From contig NZ_JBCMYF010000018.1 in the NCBI RefSeq assembly GCF_050483325.1, positions 1 through 64,000 on the forward strand: DNA of 64,000 bases, in the 5' to 3' direction. A program made the position numbers and the translations under genes. Source of the stretch: Bacillus_P idriensis_A (GTDB lineage Bacteria; Bacillota; Bacilli; Bacillales; Bacillaceae). Shown piece after piece: positions 25,077 through 34,437 of this stretch. Every line of letters begins with the position of its first letter. Within the stretch, counting starts at the first letter, position 1. The notes below the pieces were generated by a model. It ran no database searches, was not told the DNA's origin, and was given only the letters and a program-made list of their open reading frames with translations.

Positions 25077-26468
25077 ATGAACCATTCCAAAACCGTTCCA
25101 TTTGGAGCTGCAGTCATGATTTTTCTATCGATGATTGCCATCATATTTATCAGTCTATTTTACTTGAAAACAGAACCGCACCTGCCGCTGATGCTGTGTC
25201 TCGTTTTATTAAGCGCAGTTGCTTTTATCTATAAATATTCATGGAAAGAGATTGAAGCTGGATTAGTAAAAGGAATCCAAAATGGCGTTCAGCCTATCAT
25301 TATCCTTGCATTAATCGGTATTCTGATTGGTGCTTGGATGTTCAGTGGAACCATACCGACTGTTATGATAGCTGCATTGAACCTTATCGACCCAGGTTCA
25401 CTTCTTATTCTTACACTGATTTGCTGTACGATTATTTCTTCAATAGTAGGAAGCAGCTTCACAACAGTGAGTACTGTTGGAGTGGCTCTTATGGGGGTTG
25501 CGATTGCAGCAGGTGTTCCCATTGAGTGGGCAGCAGGAGCTGTAATTTGCGGAGCATGCTTTGGAGATAAGATGTCTCCGATGTCTGATACGACTATCTT
25601 TGCATCAGGAGTAGCATCCGTTAATATTTTTACACATATCAAGCATATGTCGAATACAACGATCCCTGCCTTCATCATTACAGCATTCCTTTTTTGGTAC
25701 TTGGGGACGACTTTAACGATAAACAATGCAACACTAGAAAATATTCAGGAAATTATCTCAGTCATGGAACAGCACGTACAGATTAGCGGCTGGACATTAA
25801 TTTCTCCCCTGATTGTAATTTCCCTTGCCATCACAAGAATCCCTGTAATCCCTGCCCTTGCTGCTGGGATTGCGACAGCAGGCGCTACAGGAATCCTGCT
25901 TCAGGACGGCGCTTCTTTTGCACAGTTTTTAAATGTCCTGCAAAATGGAACAGCTTTTGAGATTGAACAGGAAACCGTTCAGAAAATGCTGAACCGCGGC
26001 GGACTTCAATCGATGATGTGGTCGATTTCATTAATTATGATTGCTTTTGCATTAGGCGGATTAATGGATACGATGCAGCTGATTCAAACCCTTCTAAAAG
26101 GATTGATCGTGCGTATCAAAGTCAAAGGTCAGCTGATACTTGCAACAGTTTCTTCTTCTATTGGAGTAAATTTGGTGACAGGCGAGCAATACCTTTCGAT
26201 TTTAATTCCCGGTCAATCGTTCAAAGAGGTCTATGAAAAAATGGACATTGATAAGAAATATTTATCAAGATCTTTAGAAGACGGGGGTACACTTATCAAT
26301 CCATTAATTCCTTGGGGAGTAAGCGGAGCCTTTTTCGCTCAGACACTTGGTGTTGATGTGATAGCGTACATTCCATTCGCTTTCTTCCTCTACTTGTCTC
26401 CTTTATTCAGTGTTTTGTTTGGTTTTTTGCGAGGCAAAAAGAAGCCTGCGGAACAATTAGCTGCATAA
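25077..26468 (+). CDS. nhaC: Na+/H+ antiporter NhaC (YheL)
   Basis: This 463-aa membrane protein has about 11-12 hydrophobic helices and the NhaC-family landmarks GACFGDKMSPMSDTTIFASG and LEDGGTLINPLIPWGVSGAFF. It exchanges sodium for protons and sometimes acts on malate in relatives. Position before dat (yheM) matches B. subtilis yheL-yheM. I chose the ATG at 25077, about 10 bases after AAGGAAGGA; the frame is open to 25026, which lies at the transcription start and cannot be translated from there. Confidence 0.88.
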   Translation: MNHSKTVPFGAAVMIFLSMIAIIFISLFYLKTEPHLPLMLCLVLLSAVAFIYKYSWKEIEAGLVKGIQNGVQPIIILALIGILIGAWMFSGTIPTVMIAALNLIDPGSLLILTLICCTIISSIVGSSFTTVSTVGVALMGVAIAAGVPIEWAAGAVICGACFGDKMSPMSDTTIFASGVASVNIFTHIKHMSNTTIPAFIITAFLFWYLGTTLTINNATLENIQEIISVMEQHVQISGWTLISPLIVISLAITRIPVIPALAAGIATAGATGILLQDGASFAQFLNVLQNGTAFEIEQETVQKMLNRGGLQSMMWSISLIMIAFALGGLMDTMQLIQTLLKGLIVRIKVKGQLILATVSSSIGVNLVTGEQYLSILIPGQSFKEVYEKMDIDKKYLSRSLEDGGTLINPLIPWGVSGAFFAQTLGVDVIAYIPFAFFLYLSPLFSVLFGFLRGKKKPAEQLAA

Positions 26469-26470
26469 GG

Positions 26471-26500
26471 AAAACCGCTTGATTCTTCAAGCGGTTTTTT
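26471..26500. terminator. terminator between convergent nhaC and dat
   Basis: AAAACCGCTTGA / TCAAGCGGTTTT with a 4-nt loop and T6 on the plus strand; the A run gives weaker termination on the other strand. Confidence 0.85.
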
Positions 26501-26517
26501 GTTATTAAAATTCGAGC

Positions 26518-27372
26518 TTATCCAGTAACCTTTTCTTCGTTGTTAATCATTTCTTCAAACAGCCTCTGAAGCTCCCTCACAACAGGTCCGGGCAACCCGT
26601 CTCCAATCTTCATGGAATCAATCTCCTTGACAGGTATAACCTCACTCGTCGTGGAAGTAATAAACGCTTCATCAAGCGTTTTAAGATCTTCAACTTTTAA
26701 CATCTCTTCTGCAAGCGTCAATCCGTTTTTTCTGCATAGATCTGCAACTTTCATGCGGGTTATGCCATTTAAAATCAAATGATTGGCAGGGTGTGTATAA
26801 ATGGTCCCATTCTTTACACCGTAAAAATTAGACGACGAACCCTCTGTTATATGCTCACCGCGATGGAGCAGAGCCTCATATGCTTCATTTTCGTAAGCCT
26901 CCTGTTTAGCGAGAACATTCCCAAGCAAATTCAGGCTTTTGATATCGCATCTCAGCCAGCGGATATCTTCCATAAGATACAGCTTAATGCCCCTTTCCTG
27001 CTCTTTTACAGGCTTTGTGCAGGGAATTGGATAGGCTACAATCTGAGGAGTAACGTCTTTTCCGGGGAAAAGATGCTTCCTTCCTGTTACCCCGCGAGTG
27101 ATTTGCATATACACGGCACCATCCTGCACCTGATTTTTCTGGATGAGTTCATTCAGCATCCCTGTTAATTCTTCTGCTGAATGCAAAAGCTTAATCTTAA
27201 TCTCTTTTGCACTTCTGACAAATCGCTCCATGTGTTCTTTCATCGCAAAAAATGAGCCATTATATACTCTGATTACCTCATACACGCCATCCCCAAATTG
27301 ATATCCTCTATCTTCAAAATCAATGGACACTTCGTTTTTCTGCTTAAATTCACCGTTTAAAAGTATGTACAT
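26518..27372 (-). CDS. dat: D-alanine aminotransferase (YheM)
   Basis: This 284-aa fold-type IV PLP enzyme is close to B. subtilis Dat (YheM, 282 aa). Features are FEDRGYQFGDGVYEVIRVYNG at the N-terminus, the catalytic Lys in DIKSLNLLGNVLAKQEA, EGSSSNFYGVKNG, and the phosphate-binding TTSEVIPV near 240. It moves the amino group between D-alanine and 2-oxoglutarate, supplying D-glutamate for peptidoglycan. AAAGGAG precedes the ATG. Confidence 0.92.
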   Translation of the reverse strand: MYILLNGEFKQKNEVSIDFEDRGYQFGDGVYEVIRVYNGSFFAMKEHMERFVRSAKEIKIKLLHSAEELTGMLNELIQKNQVQDGAVYMQITRGVTGRKHLFPGKDVTPQIVAYPIPCTKPVKEQERGIKLYLMEDIRWLRCDIKSLNLLGNVLAKQEAYENEAYEALLHRGEHITEGSSSNFYGVKNGTIYTHPANHLILNGITRMKVADLCRKNGLTLAEEMLKVEDLKTLDEAFITSTTSEVIPVKEIDSMKIGDGLPGPVVRELQRLFEEMINNEEKVTG

Positions 27373-27635
27373 TTGAAGGCTCCTTTAGTTAGATTCAAGG
27401 CTGTTTTCTGAAATAAATCGATTTTATTAAAAGTGATTGAATGAAAAACTTCCTCTCTCTATGTTATGATGAAACACGCTGGTCTGTAAAATGGTTTCAT
27501 CTTTTTATTTGAATTTTTTACAGATTTCAGTTGAAATTTCTTTCCCTGTCCATTATGATGAAATTACCTACAAACACAATATATTGATAATAACACTAAA
27601 ATATAATACTACATATTGAAAAAACAACAGCAAGC

Positions 27636-27790
27636 AAAGGTGCCATTTTATTGGCTTAAAAGGGAATCCGGTGCAAATCCGGAACTGTCCCCGCAACTGT
27701 AAGTGTGACGAACTGGGAATACCACTGTACGAGATGAAAGTATGGGAAGGGCTCAGCGCAGAATGATCACAAGTCAGGAGACCTGCCATT
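27636..27790 (+). ncRNA. cobalamin (B12) riboswitch
   Basis: The conserved cobalamin aptamer blocks appear in order: AAAGGTGCC (27636-27644), then GGGAATCCGGTGCAAATCCGG, then CTGTCCCCGCAACTGTAAG, a variable arm with GGGAAGGGCTC, and the B12 box AGTCAGGAGACCTGCC (27772-27787). A TATAAT at 27602-27607 is the probable -10 box; its -35 is weak. A terminator follows at 27881. With cobalamin bound, transcription of nrdA-nrdB should stop. Confidence 0.93.
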
Positions 27791-27880
27791 TGATTGCTAT
27801 AGTTTCGAATTCTTCGGGGACTGAGGAGATGAAACGATGGTTAATAACAGGACTGCTTGTTTCCTTTTATTCTATCGTTT

Positions 27881-27915
27881 GATCCGCTCATGATCCCATG
27901 AGCGGATTTTTTTTA
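27881..27915 (+). terminator. regulated terminator of the B12 riboswitch
   Basis: GATCCGCTCATG / CATGAGCGGAT with a 4-nt loop and T8, 91 nt after the B12 box and 74 nt before nrdA. Just upstream AAACGAT (about 27831) and ATCGTTT (27874-27880) are complementary and could stack on it. Confidence 0.88.
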
Positions 27916-27987
27916 GGCGTAAACATTCACACAACCAAGAGCTGATTAAAGCCTTTGCGCTTTATTATTTTTTTAGGAGGATGTCAA

Positions 27988-30264
27988 ATGGCAACCAAAA
28001 TGGCAACAATTATTTTTAATGAAATGACACTTGAAAAAGCCCCATTCTCAGAAAAACGGATAAGAGACTTCATAGATGAAATCGGACACGGCTTCAAAGA
28101 GCTTGACCTGGATGCTTACAGCACAAGAATCGTACAAAGCATCGAAGGACGCAGTGAATGCACAACATCCCAAATCTCCAATCTCCTTATTCTCGAAGGA
28201 CTCTCCAATATCAGTGAGCTTGAACCTCAGTGGACTTACTTTTGTGCACGCATTTATTTAAGAAAGCTATATAAGGAAGCTGCGTTTAACCGCAATCAGC
28301 AAAATGGATATGATTCGTTTCTGAATTTACTTAAAACACTGACTGATAAGGGCATATACAATCCTCATTTGCTGAATGCATATTCAGACGGAGAAATAGA
28401 AAGCCTCTCATCAATCATTCAGCCGGAAAAAGACAAGCTGTTTACATACATTGGACTCCGCACCTTGTCGGACCGCTATTTAGCAAGAGATTTTGATAAA
28501 AAAACATTTGAACTGCCTCAGGAACGTTATCTTGTCATCGCCATGACGCTTATGGCCAATGAAAAAACAGAACACCGCCTTCAGCTTGTCAAAGAAGCTT
28601 ACTGGGCACTCAGCAATCTTTATATGACCGTTGCTACTCCTACATTATCAAATGCAGGGAAGCCTGTCGGCCAGCTGTCGAGCTGTTTTATCGATACTGT
28701 TGATGATAGTCTGCAGGGTATCTTTGACAGCAATACAGATATTGCAAATCTTTCAAAATCCGGCGGAGGCATCGGGGTTTATTTAGGCAAAATCCGCAGC
28801 AGAGGCAGTGACATTAAAGGCTTTAAAGGAGTCTCATCCGGTGTCATCCCATGGATGAAGCAGCTGAACAATACAGCAGTGAGCGTAGATCAGCTTGGCC
28901 AAAGAAAAGGAGCCATCGCCGTCTATCTGGATGTGTGGCATAAGGATATCTTTTCATTCCTGGATTCTAAGCTGAATAATGGCGATGAGCGCTTAAGAAC
29001 TCACGATTTATTTACAGGCGTCTGCTTGCCTGATCTATTTATGGAACAGGCGGAAAACCGCGGTGACTGGCATTTATTTGATCCGCATGAAGTCCGTAAA
29101 GTGATGGGGTACTCCTTAGAGGATTTTTACGACGAAGGAAAGGGCAACGGATCATTCCGCGATAAATATTGGGAGTGCGTCAATCATCCGGATCTGACTA
29201 AAGAGACCGTACCTGCGATTGAAATTATGAAAGGCATCATGAAAGGCCAGCTGGAATCAGGCACCCCTTTCATGTTCTATCGTGATGAAGTGAACAGAAG
29301 CAATCCGAATTCTCATAAAGGCATGGTCTATTGCAGCAATCTATGTACAGAAATCACTCAAAATCAGAGCGCTACGACGATGGATGAACAATATACAGAA
29401 GACGGCAAAATCATCACCGTTAAAACTCCGGGGGACTTTGTTGTCTGCAATCTGTCATCTATTAATCTGGCAAGAGCTGCCGGTGATGAAGTGCTTGAGC
29501 GTCTTATTTCCATTCAGGTCCGAATGCTTGATAACGTGATCGATTTGAATGACATACCTGTTGTGCAGGCTAAACTCACCAATCAGAAATACCGTGCTGT
29601 TGGTCTTGGAACATTTGGCTGGCATCACCTGCTTGCTTTAAAACGCCTGAAATGGGAAGACGAAGAAGCCGTACAGTATGCTGACAAACTATATGAAGAG
29701 ATCGCCTTTTACACGATCCAGGCAAGTATGAAGCTTGCTGCTGAAAAAGGTGCTTACCCCGTGTTTAAAGGATCAAAATGGCATACCGGAGAGTATTTCG
29801 AAAGCAGAAATTACACATCAGAACATTTACCATGGGATGAATTAAAGCAGCAGGTCATGGAAAATGGGCTGCGCAACGGCTACTTAATGGCGGTGGCGCC
29901 TAATGCTTCCACTTCTATTCTTGCAGGCAGTACTGCAAGCATCGATCCGATTTTCCAAAAAATGTACTCTGAAGAGAAAAAGGACTATAAAATACCTGTT
30001 ACTGCTCCTGATTTAAATCCAGAAACCACATGGTATTATAAGTCGGCTTATTTCATCGATCAATTGTGGAGCATCAGGCAAAATGCCGCCAGACAAAAGC
30101 ACATTGATCAATCGGTTTCATTTAACTTTTATGTGCAGAACACAATAAAAGCGAAAGAATTGCTGAACCTGCACCTGTCAGCCTGGAAAGCCGGCTTAAA
30201 GACCACTTATTATGTGAGATCTACTTCAAGTGCCATAGAAGATTGTGAATCTTGCGCGAGCTAA
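27988..30264 (+). CDS. nrdA: class I ribonucleotide reductase, large subunit
   Basis: This 758-aa alpha subunit reduces ribonucleotides to deoxyribonucleotides. Active-site pieces match E. coli NrdA: Cys233 (GQLSSCF), Asn451-Cys453-Glu455 (SNLCTEI), Cys487 (VVCNLSS), and the redox pair CESC (753-756) at the flexible C-terminus. The N-terminus lacks a recognisable full ATP-cone (no VxKRDG), so dATP feedback through that domain may be absent or altered. AGGAGG lies 7 bases before the ATG. The riboswitch upstream makes it B12-repressed. nrdI and nrdH are not beside it, unlike the usual class Ib operon. Confidence 0.9.
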   Translation: MATKMATIIFNEMTLEKAPFSEKRIRDFIDEIGHGFKELDLDAYSTRIVQSIEGRSECTTSQISNLLILEGLSNISELEPQWTYFCARIYLRKLYKEAAFNRNQQNGYDSFLNLLKTLTDKGIYNPHLLNAYSDGEIESLSSIIQPEKDKLFTYIGLRTLSDRYLARDFDKKTFELPQERYLVIAMTLMANEKTEHRLQLVKEAYWALSNLYMTVATPTLSNAGKPVGQLSSCFIDTVDDSLQGIFDSNTDIANLSKSGGGIGVYLGKIRSRGSDIKGFKGVSSGVIPWMKQLNNTAVSVDQLGQRKGAIAVYLDVWHKDIFSFLDSKLNNGDERLRTHDLFTGVCLPDLFMEQAENRGDWHLFDPHEVRKVMGYSLEDFYDEGKGNGSFRDKYWECVNHPDLTKETVPAIEIMKGIMKGQLESGTPFMFYRDEVNRSNPNSHKGMVYCSNLCTEITQNQSATTMDEQYTEDGKIITVKTPGDFVVCNLSSINLARAAGDEVLERLISIQVRMLDNVIDLNDIPVVQAKLTNQKYRAVGLGTFGWHHLLALKRLKWEDEEAVQYADKLYEEIAFYTIQASMKLAAEKGAYPVFKGSKWHTGEYFESRNYTSEHLPWDELKQQVMENGLRNGYLMAVAPNASTSILAGSTASIDPIFQKMYSEEKKDYKIPVTAPDLNPETTWYYKSAYFIDQLWSIRQNAARQKHIDQSVSFNFYVQNTIKAKELLNLHLSAWKAGLKTTYYVRSTSSAIEDCESCAS

Positions 30265-30278
30265 AGGAGAGACAAATC

Positions 30279-31322
30279 ATGACACATTCATTAAAAACAA
30301 GGTCCATTATGGATTCCGGAGCGCCGAACCGGTCCACGGCCATTATTAACGGCAGCAGCTCCAATGTATTGAACTGGGACGATGTGACCTATCCCTGGGC
30401 CTACTCAAAATACAAAAAAATGCTGGCCAACTTCTGGACACCGTTTGAAATTAATATGTCCGGAGATATTAAACAGTTCCCGCAATTATCAAAAGATGAG
30501 CAGGATGCTTTTCTGAAAATCATCGGACTGCTTGCCCTGCTTGACAGCATTCAGACAGACTATGCAGGAAAAGTTGCAGACTATATAACAGATTCAAGCG
30601 TAAACGCATTGATGATTATGCTCGCTCAGCAGGAAGTGATTCATAACCATTCATACTCGTATGTTCTCTCAAGCATTGTTCCAAAGCACGTTCAGGATGA
30701 GGTATTTGAATATTGGAGAAGCGAGCCTATTTTAAGAAAACGGAACGAGTTTGTCACAAACGGGTATCAGGCCTTTGCTGAAGAACCTAATGTCAGCAAT
30801 CTGCTTAAATCCATTGTGTATGATGTCATTCTTGAAGGTCTGTTTTTTTACTCGGGATTTGCTTATTTCTACAACCTTGCCCGCAATCAAAAAATGGTCG
30901 CTACAAGCACGATGATTAATTACATTAACAGGGATGAACAAATCCATGTAGATTTATTTGTAAAAATTTTCAAAGAAGTTCTGCGTGAGTACCCTGAATA
31001 TCAGACAGAGGAACTCGCAGCTTTTGTACAAGAAACCTTTGTGGAAGCTGCAGCTCTTGAAATTGAATGGGGACGTTTTATTATTGGCAATAAAATCGAC
31101 GGCATTCATATGAAAGACGTTGAGGATTATATTAAATTTTATGCTAATGTCAGATGCAATCAGCTTGGATTTGAACGTCCCTTTATGGAAAACCGGACGA
31201 ATCCTCTGAAGTGGATCAAAGCCTATGAAGAAGTCGACCTTGGAAAGTCTGATTTCTTTGAACAAAAGTCCCGCCAGTATACGAAAGTCAACTCCATCGA
31301 TAACGGATTTGATGATCTATAA
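30279..31322 (+). CDS. nrdB: class I ribonucleotide reductase, radical (small) subunit
   Basis: This 347-aa beta subunit retains the dimetal ligands: Asp in LLALLDSIQ, Glu and His in QQEVIHNHSY, Glu in ILEGLFF, and Glu and His in RDEQIHVDLF. The Tyr seven residues after the first Glu (EVIHNHSY) takes the place of E. coli Tyr122, the radical tyrosine, so this should be a tyrosyl-radical enzyme, not a class Ic type. I chose the ATG at 30279 after AAAGGAGAG, 14 bp after nrdA; an in-frame TTG at 30252 would overlap nrdA. It acts with NrdA in a B12-independent reductase. Confidence 0.9.
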   Translation: MTHSLKTRSIMDSGAPNRSTAIINGSSSNVLNWDDVTYPWAYSKYKKMLANFWTPFEINMSGDIKQFPQLSKDEQDAFLKIIGLLALLDSIQTDYAGKVADYITDSSVNALMIMLAQQEVIHNHSYSYVLSSIVPKHVQDEVFEYWRSEPILRKRNEFVTNGYQAFAEEPNVSNLLKSIVYDVILEGLFFYSGFAYFYNLARNQKMVATSTMINYINRDEQIHVDLFVKIFKEVLREYPEYQTEELAAFVQETFVEAAALEIEWGRFIIGNKIDGIHMKDVEDYIKFYANVRCNQLGFERPFMENRTNPLKWIKAYEEVDLGKSDFFEQKSRQYTKVNSIDNGFDDL

Positions 31323-31332
31323 AAAAGCAATG

Positions 31333-31363
31333 GGCCGTCTATTATTAGACGGTTATTTTTTTT
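31333..31363 (+). terminator. nrdB terminator
   Basis: CCGTCTA / TAGACGG with a 4-nt loop and a T tract. Confidence 0.82.
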
Positions 31364-31511
31364 GCATTTTTTCTGTAATAAGTGATACAAAACCATTTTT
31401 ATTTCGTTATTCTATATACAAAGAAAGGCTATCCTTCAAAGTTTCAAATTGCGACAATTAATGATATCCTTTAATTTATGAAAGTCTGATCAAATTAGAG
31501 GAGATTGGGAG

Positions 31512-32075
31512 ATGACAGTAAACGACGACGCTTTATTGTATGAAAGAATCCGCAATAAAGATAAAGATGCCCTTGAAATCATGTACGATCGTTATGAAAA
31601 ACTGCTTTTTTCATTTGCCTGCCGCATCACTCATGATCAAGCTCTTGCTGAAGAAGTTCTGCAGGACGTTTTTATGAAGCTCTGGCATGGAAACCGTGTG
31701 TATGACAGCAGCAAAGGAAAGTTTACTTCCTGGCTTTTAACCATCACAAGAAATCAGGCAATCGATCTGATTCGCAAACATAAAAAAATCGATACTGTTG
31801 AAATCATGGAAAAAGACTCTGTATCAAGTTCCGAACAATCTGTCGAAAATGAAGTAGAATGGCTTCTGCAGGGTGAAATATTGAGAGAGGCTGTTTCCAA
31901 ACTGAAAACGGAACAGCAGCAAATGATTGAGCTCTTTTATTTTAAAGGCTTCACTCAGCAGAAAATTTCAGAAGAATATCAAATTCCGCTCGGCACCGTC
32001 AAGGGAAGGATACGGCTTGCACTTAAGCATTTAAAGAGCATGCTGGGCAAAGAAGGGAGGGTCATAGATGAATAG
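31512..32075 (+). CDS. ECF-type sigma factor
   Basis: This 187-aa sigma-70 family protein has region 2 (YERIRNKDKDALEIMYDRYEKLLFSF...EEVLQDVFMKLW) and region 4 (MIELFYFKGFTQQKISEEYQIPLGTVKGRIRLALKHLK), and no region 3, so it is an extracytoplasmic function sigma factor. Its stop overlaps the next gene, an RskA-type anti-sigma factor, by 8 bases; the pair resembles the SigK/RskA arrangement. AGAGGAGA precedes the ATG by 7 bases. Regulon and signal are unknown. Confidence 0.88.
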   Translation: MTVNDDALLYERIRNKDKDALEIMYDRYEKLLFSFACRITHDQALAEEVLQDVFMKLWHGNRVYDSSKGKFTSWLLTITRNQAIDLIRKHKKIDTVEIMEKDSVSSSEQSVENEVEWLLQGEILREAVSKLKTEQQQMIELFYFKGFTQQKISEEYQIPLGTVKGRIRLALKHLKSMLGKEGRVIDE

Positions 32076-32850
32076 CCAAATGTGCGATAAACTATTCGAT
32101 TATTTTAATGAGACACTGACAGCTGAAGAGAAAAGAGAATTTGAAGCTCATTTGGAGTCTTGTTCTGACTGTTTGGCAGAACTTCAAGAATTGACTGCTT
32201 TAACAGAAGACCTTCCTTACCTTTCTGAGCCTGTAGAGCCTCCTAAAGAAATGAAGCAGCGTATTTTAGGAAGCATCCTGAATGAGGATCCTGCAGATCA
32301 CTCGCCTGAGCCTGTTTATGTCAAAGAAAAAGAAGTTCACACTGCAGAAAAAAAAGACAACATGGTTCCAATCAAAGCAGAAAAAAGGCCCAATAAGTTT
32401 CTTCTTCCTTCCGTAGCTGCCTTGCTTTTTGCATCACTTCTCGGTAATGGCTATTTCTTAACACAAATGGCTGATGAGCCGCCTAAAGATGCAGCATTCA
32501 GTTATGAAGATTTGAAAAAGCAAGTTGCGCTTGCCCCTGTTGATGAGCAAATGAACAATGTAACGGCGATGGCTTCACTGATGAAAAACGATTCTAAAGA
32601 GATGGTTGTCCTTCAGGCGGAACAGCTAAAGCCGCTGAAAGACGGCGAAGTGTATCAAATCTGGCTGATTGAAAATGAAAAGCCAGTCGCAGCCGGTTCA
32701 TTCGTTCCAGATTCATCCGGACATGGTGCCGTCATGTACGAAATGAACCTGGAAGGCGAGCTGAATTGGGATACGATAGCCATAACGATTGAACCAAAAG
32801 CAGGAAACAAAGCTCCTGAAGGTGCTGTGGTTCTTGCTTCACAGCTCTAA
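32068..32850 (+). CDS. RskA-type anti-sigma factor
   Basis: This 260-aa membrane protein has a zinc-containing anti-sigma domain at the N-terminus (HLESCSDC, His-x3-Cys-x2-Cys), one membrane helix (about 111-131), and an extracytoplasmic RskA domain with DGEVYQIWLIENEKPVAAGSF. It should hold the sigma factor at the membrane until an outside signal, often by proteolysis or loss of zinc, releases it. Translation is coupled to the sigma gene. Confidence 0.88.
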   Translation: MNSQMCDKLFDYFNETLTAEEKREFEAHLESCSDCLAELQELTALTEDLPYLSEPVEPPKEMKQRILGSILNEDPADHSPEPVYVKEKEVHTAEKKDNMVPIKAEKRPNKFLLPSVAALLFASLLGNGYFLTQMADEPPKDAAFSYEDLKKQVALAPVDEQMNNVTAMASLMKNDSKEMVVLQAEQLKPLKDGEVYQIWLIENEKPVAAGSFVPDSSGHGAVMYEMNLEGELNWDTIAITIEPKAGNKAPEGAVVLASQL

Positions 32851-32860
32851 CCAGCTTAAG

Positions 32861-32891
32861 AAGGTACGGTTAACCGTACCCTCTTTTTTAT
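32861..32891 (+). terminator. terminator after the anti-sigma factor gene
   Basis: The perfect palindrome GGTACGGTT/AACCGTACC (32863-32880) is followed by CTCTTTTTT. Confidence 0.82.
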
Positions 32892-33090
32892 TTGGCCAAA
32901 CTTTTTATCTGAATTTTCTTCAAACTAAAAAAGAGACTACCCGCCTGGATAATCTCCCAATTTATTTTCCGTGAAATTTGTTTATTCACTCGCTGCTCAT
33001 ACCTGTATACTGATTAATCTTCATTCATGCCTTTATTCACCAGAGACAAAATTATCAAGGATTCACACGGTGTCTTAAAACGGCTGATCT

Positions 33091-33198
33091 TTACTTTACT
33101 TCTTCCTCTTCCGCTTTTTCAATTAAAGTTGCTTCGTACATTTCCTCATCTGTCTGCACTTTAATACTTTCTTCCACACGAATTCTTCCTTTACCCAT
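33091..33198 (-). CDS. 35-aa acidic small protein
   Basis: MGKGRIRVEESIKVQTDEEM... ends in AEEEEVK. AAAGGAGGAG lies just upstream of the ATG, one of the strongest ribosome sites in the window, which argues that it is translated. It contains no cysteine or membrane segment. Family not recognised. The rest of 32892-33460 holds nothing else I can name. Confidence 0.6.
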   Translation of the reverse strand: MGKGRIRVEESIKVQTDEEMYEATLIEKAEEEEVK

Positions 33199-33460
33199 TT
33201 TATCTCCTCCTTTATTGATATCATAATTAAACTTAAAATTTAGTAAATAATGAAATATCCCTATTTATTTGACTTATTTTTGAATTGAGTCAAAGGAAAG
33301 GACAAAATACATCGTTCTTTTAAGGTGGATTTTGAACTCTGGCATTTTAAAAAGCCACGCGTGACACGATTTAACAATCATCCGTAAATAAGGGTCTTTT
33401 TACTTAGCTGACCTTGTAATTTTTTTTGTTATCCTGCTGTTTTTTTAATAATCATGTCAT

Positions 33461-34348
33461 TTAATGGATGCTCTTCTTTTTAAAGCGTCCTCCTCTTACT
33501 TCGGTTATATTCGCTACGGCTAAAAAAGCAGAAGGATCCAATTCCTCTACGATTGATTTTAACTTTGCTTCTTCAAGTCTTGTAATAACACAAAATATAA
33601 CCTTCTTATTATCGCCCGTATATGCGCCTTCACCGTTCAAGTATGTTACTCCGCGGCCTAGGCGGTCCAAGATTGCCTGCCCAACCTCATCCGGGTTCTC
33701 ACTTATGATCCACGCTGATTTCGATTCATCAAGACCTTGAACGACGACGTCAATCGTTTTATAGGCGATGAAATAAGCGATCAGGGAATACATTGCCCGG
33801 TCCCAGCCAAATACAAAACCGGCACTACCTAAAATAAACAAGTTAAAGAACATAATAATCTCCCCTACAGAAAAAGGAGATTGCTTATTAAATAGAATCG
33901 CCAGAACTTCTGTCCCGTCAAGCGACCCGCCATACCTGATAACCAGGCCGACTCCAATGCCGAGAATAATCCCGCCAAATACAGATGCGAGCAAGAGATC
34001 CTCCGTCAGCACAGGAACAGGGTGAAGCAGAACCGTCGCTGCCGACATAATTCCGACACCGAACAAGGTGGATAGCGCAAACGTCTTTCCAATCTGGTTG
34101 TAGCCAATAAAGAAAAAAGGCACATTCAGAAAAAACAAGTAAATACCAAGCTTCACTTTCGTCAGATGAGAAAGGATAATGGAAATTCCCACTATCCCCC
34201 CATCTATCACACGATTAGGAACGAGGAAAATTTCCAGACCTATTGCCATCAAGACTGCACCGAAACAAATCAGCACCATGCGTTTGCCAATTTCAGCCTT
34301 TGGCAGCTTTTTGTGCTGTTTGATGACGGCCATTTGATGGGGCTCCAT
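33461..34348 (-). CDS. YitT-family membrane protein
   Basis: This 295-aa protein has five or six membrane helices in the first 200 residues (GAVLMAIGLEIFLVPNRVIDGGIVGISIIL... and GGIILGIGVGLVIRYGGSLDGTEVLA), then a soluble DUF2179 domain (about 215-290) ending EELDPSAFLAVANITEVRGGRFKKK. This is the YitT/YqfU/YpjC architecture. Substrate unknown; the soluble domain has a ligand-binding ferredoxin-like fold in relatives. AGGAGGAGG precedes the ATG. Confidence 0.88.
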   Translation of the reverse strand: MEPHQMAVIKQHKKLPKAEIGKRMVLICFGAVLMAIGLEIFLVPNRVIDGGIVGISIILSHLTKVKLGIYLFFLNVPFFFIGYNQIGKTFALSTLFGVGIMSAATVLLHPVPVLTEDLLLASVFGGIILGIGVGLVIRYGGSLDGTEVLAILFNKQSPFSVGEIIMFFNLFILGSAGFVFGWDRAMYSLIAYFIAYKTIDVVVQGLDESKSAWIISENPDEVGQAILDRLGRGVTYLNGEGAYTGDNKKVIFCVITRLEEAKLKSIVEELDPSAFLAVANITEVRGGRFKKKSIH

Positions 34349-34437
34349 TTATCCTCCTCCTTTTAGTCACGCTTTGTCATTTCAGCTATATATTAAAATA
34401 TAGATGCAGAAGACCGCTTAAATGACTGATTTTTTAA

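Noticed and set aside
25289..25726. A 145-aa ORF antisense to nhaC
   Set aside because: Composition mirrors the hydrophobic sense frame; no start signals.
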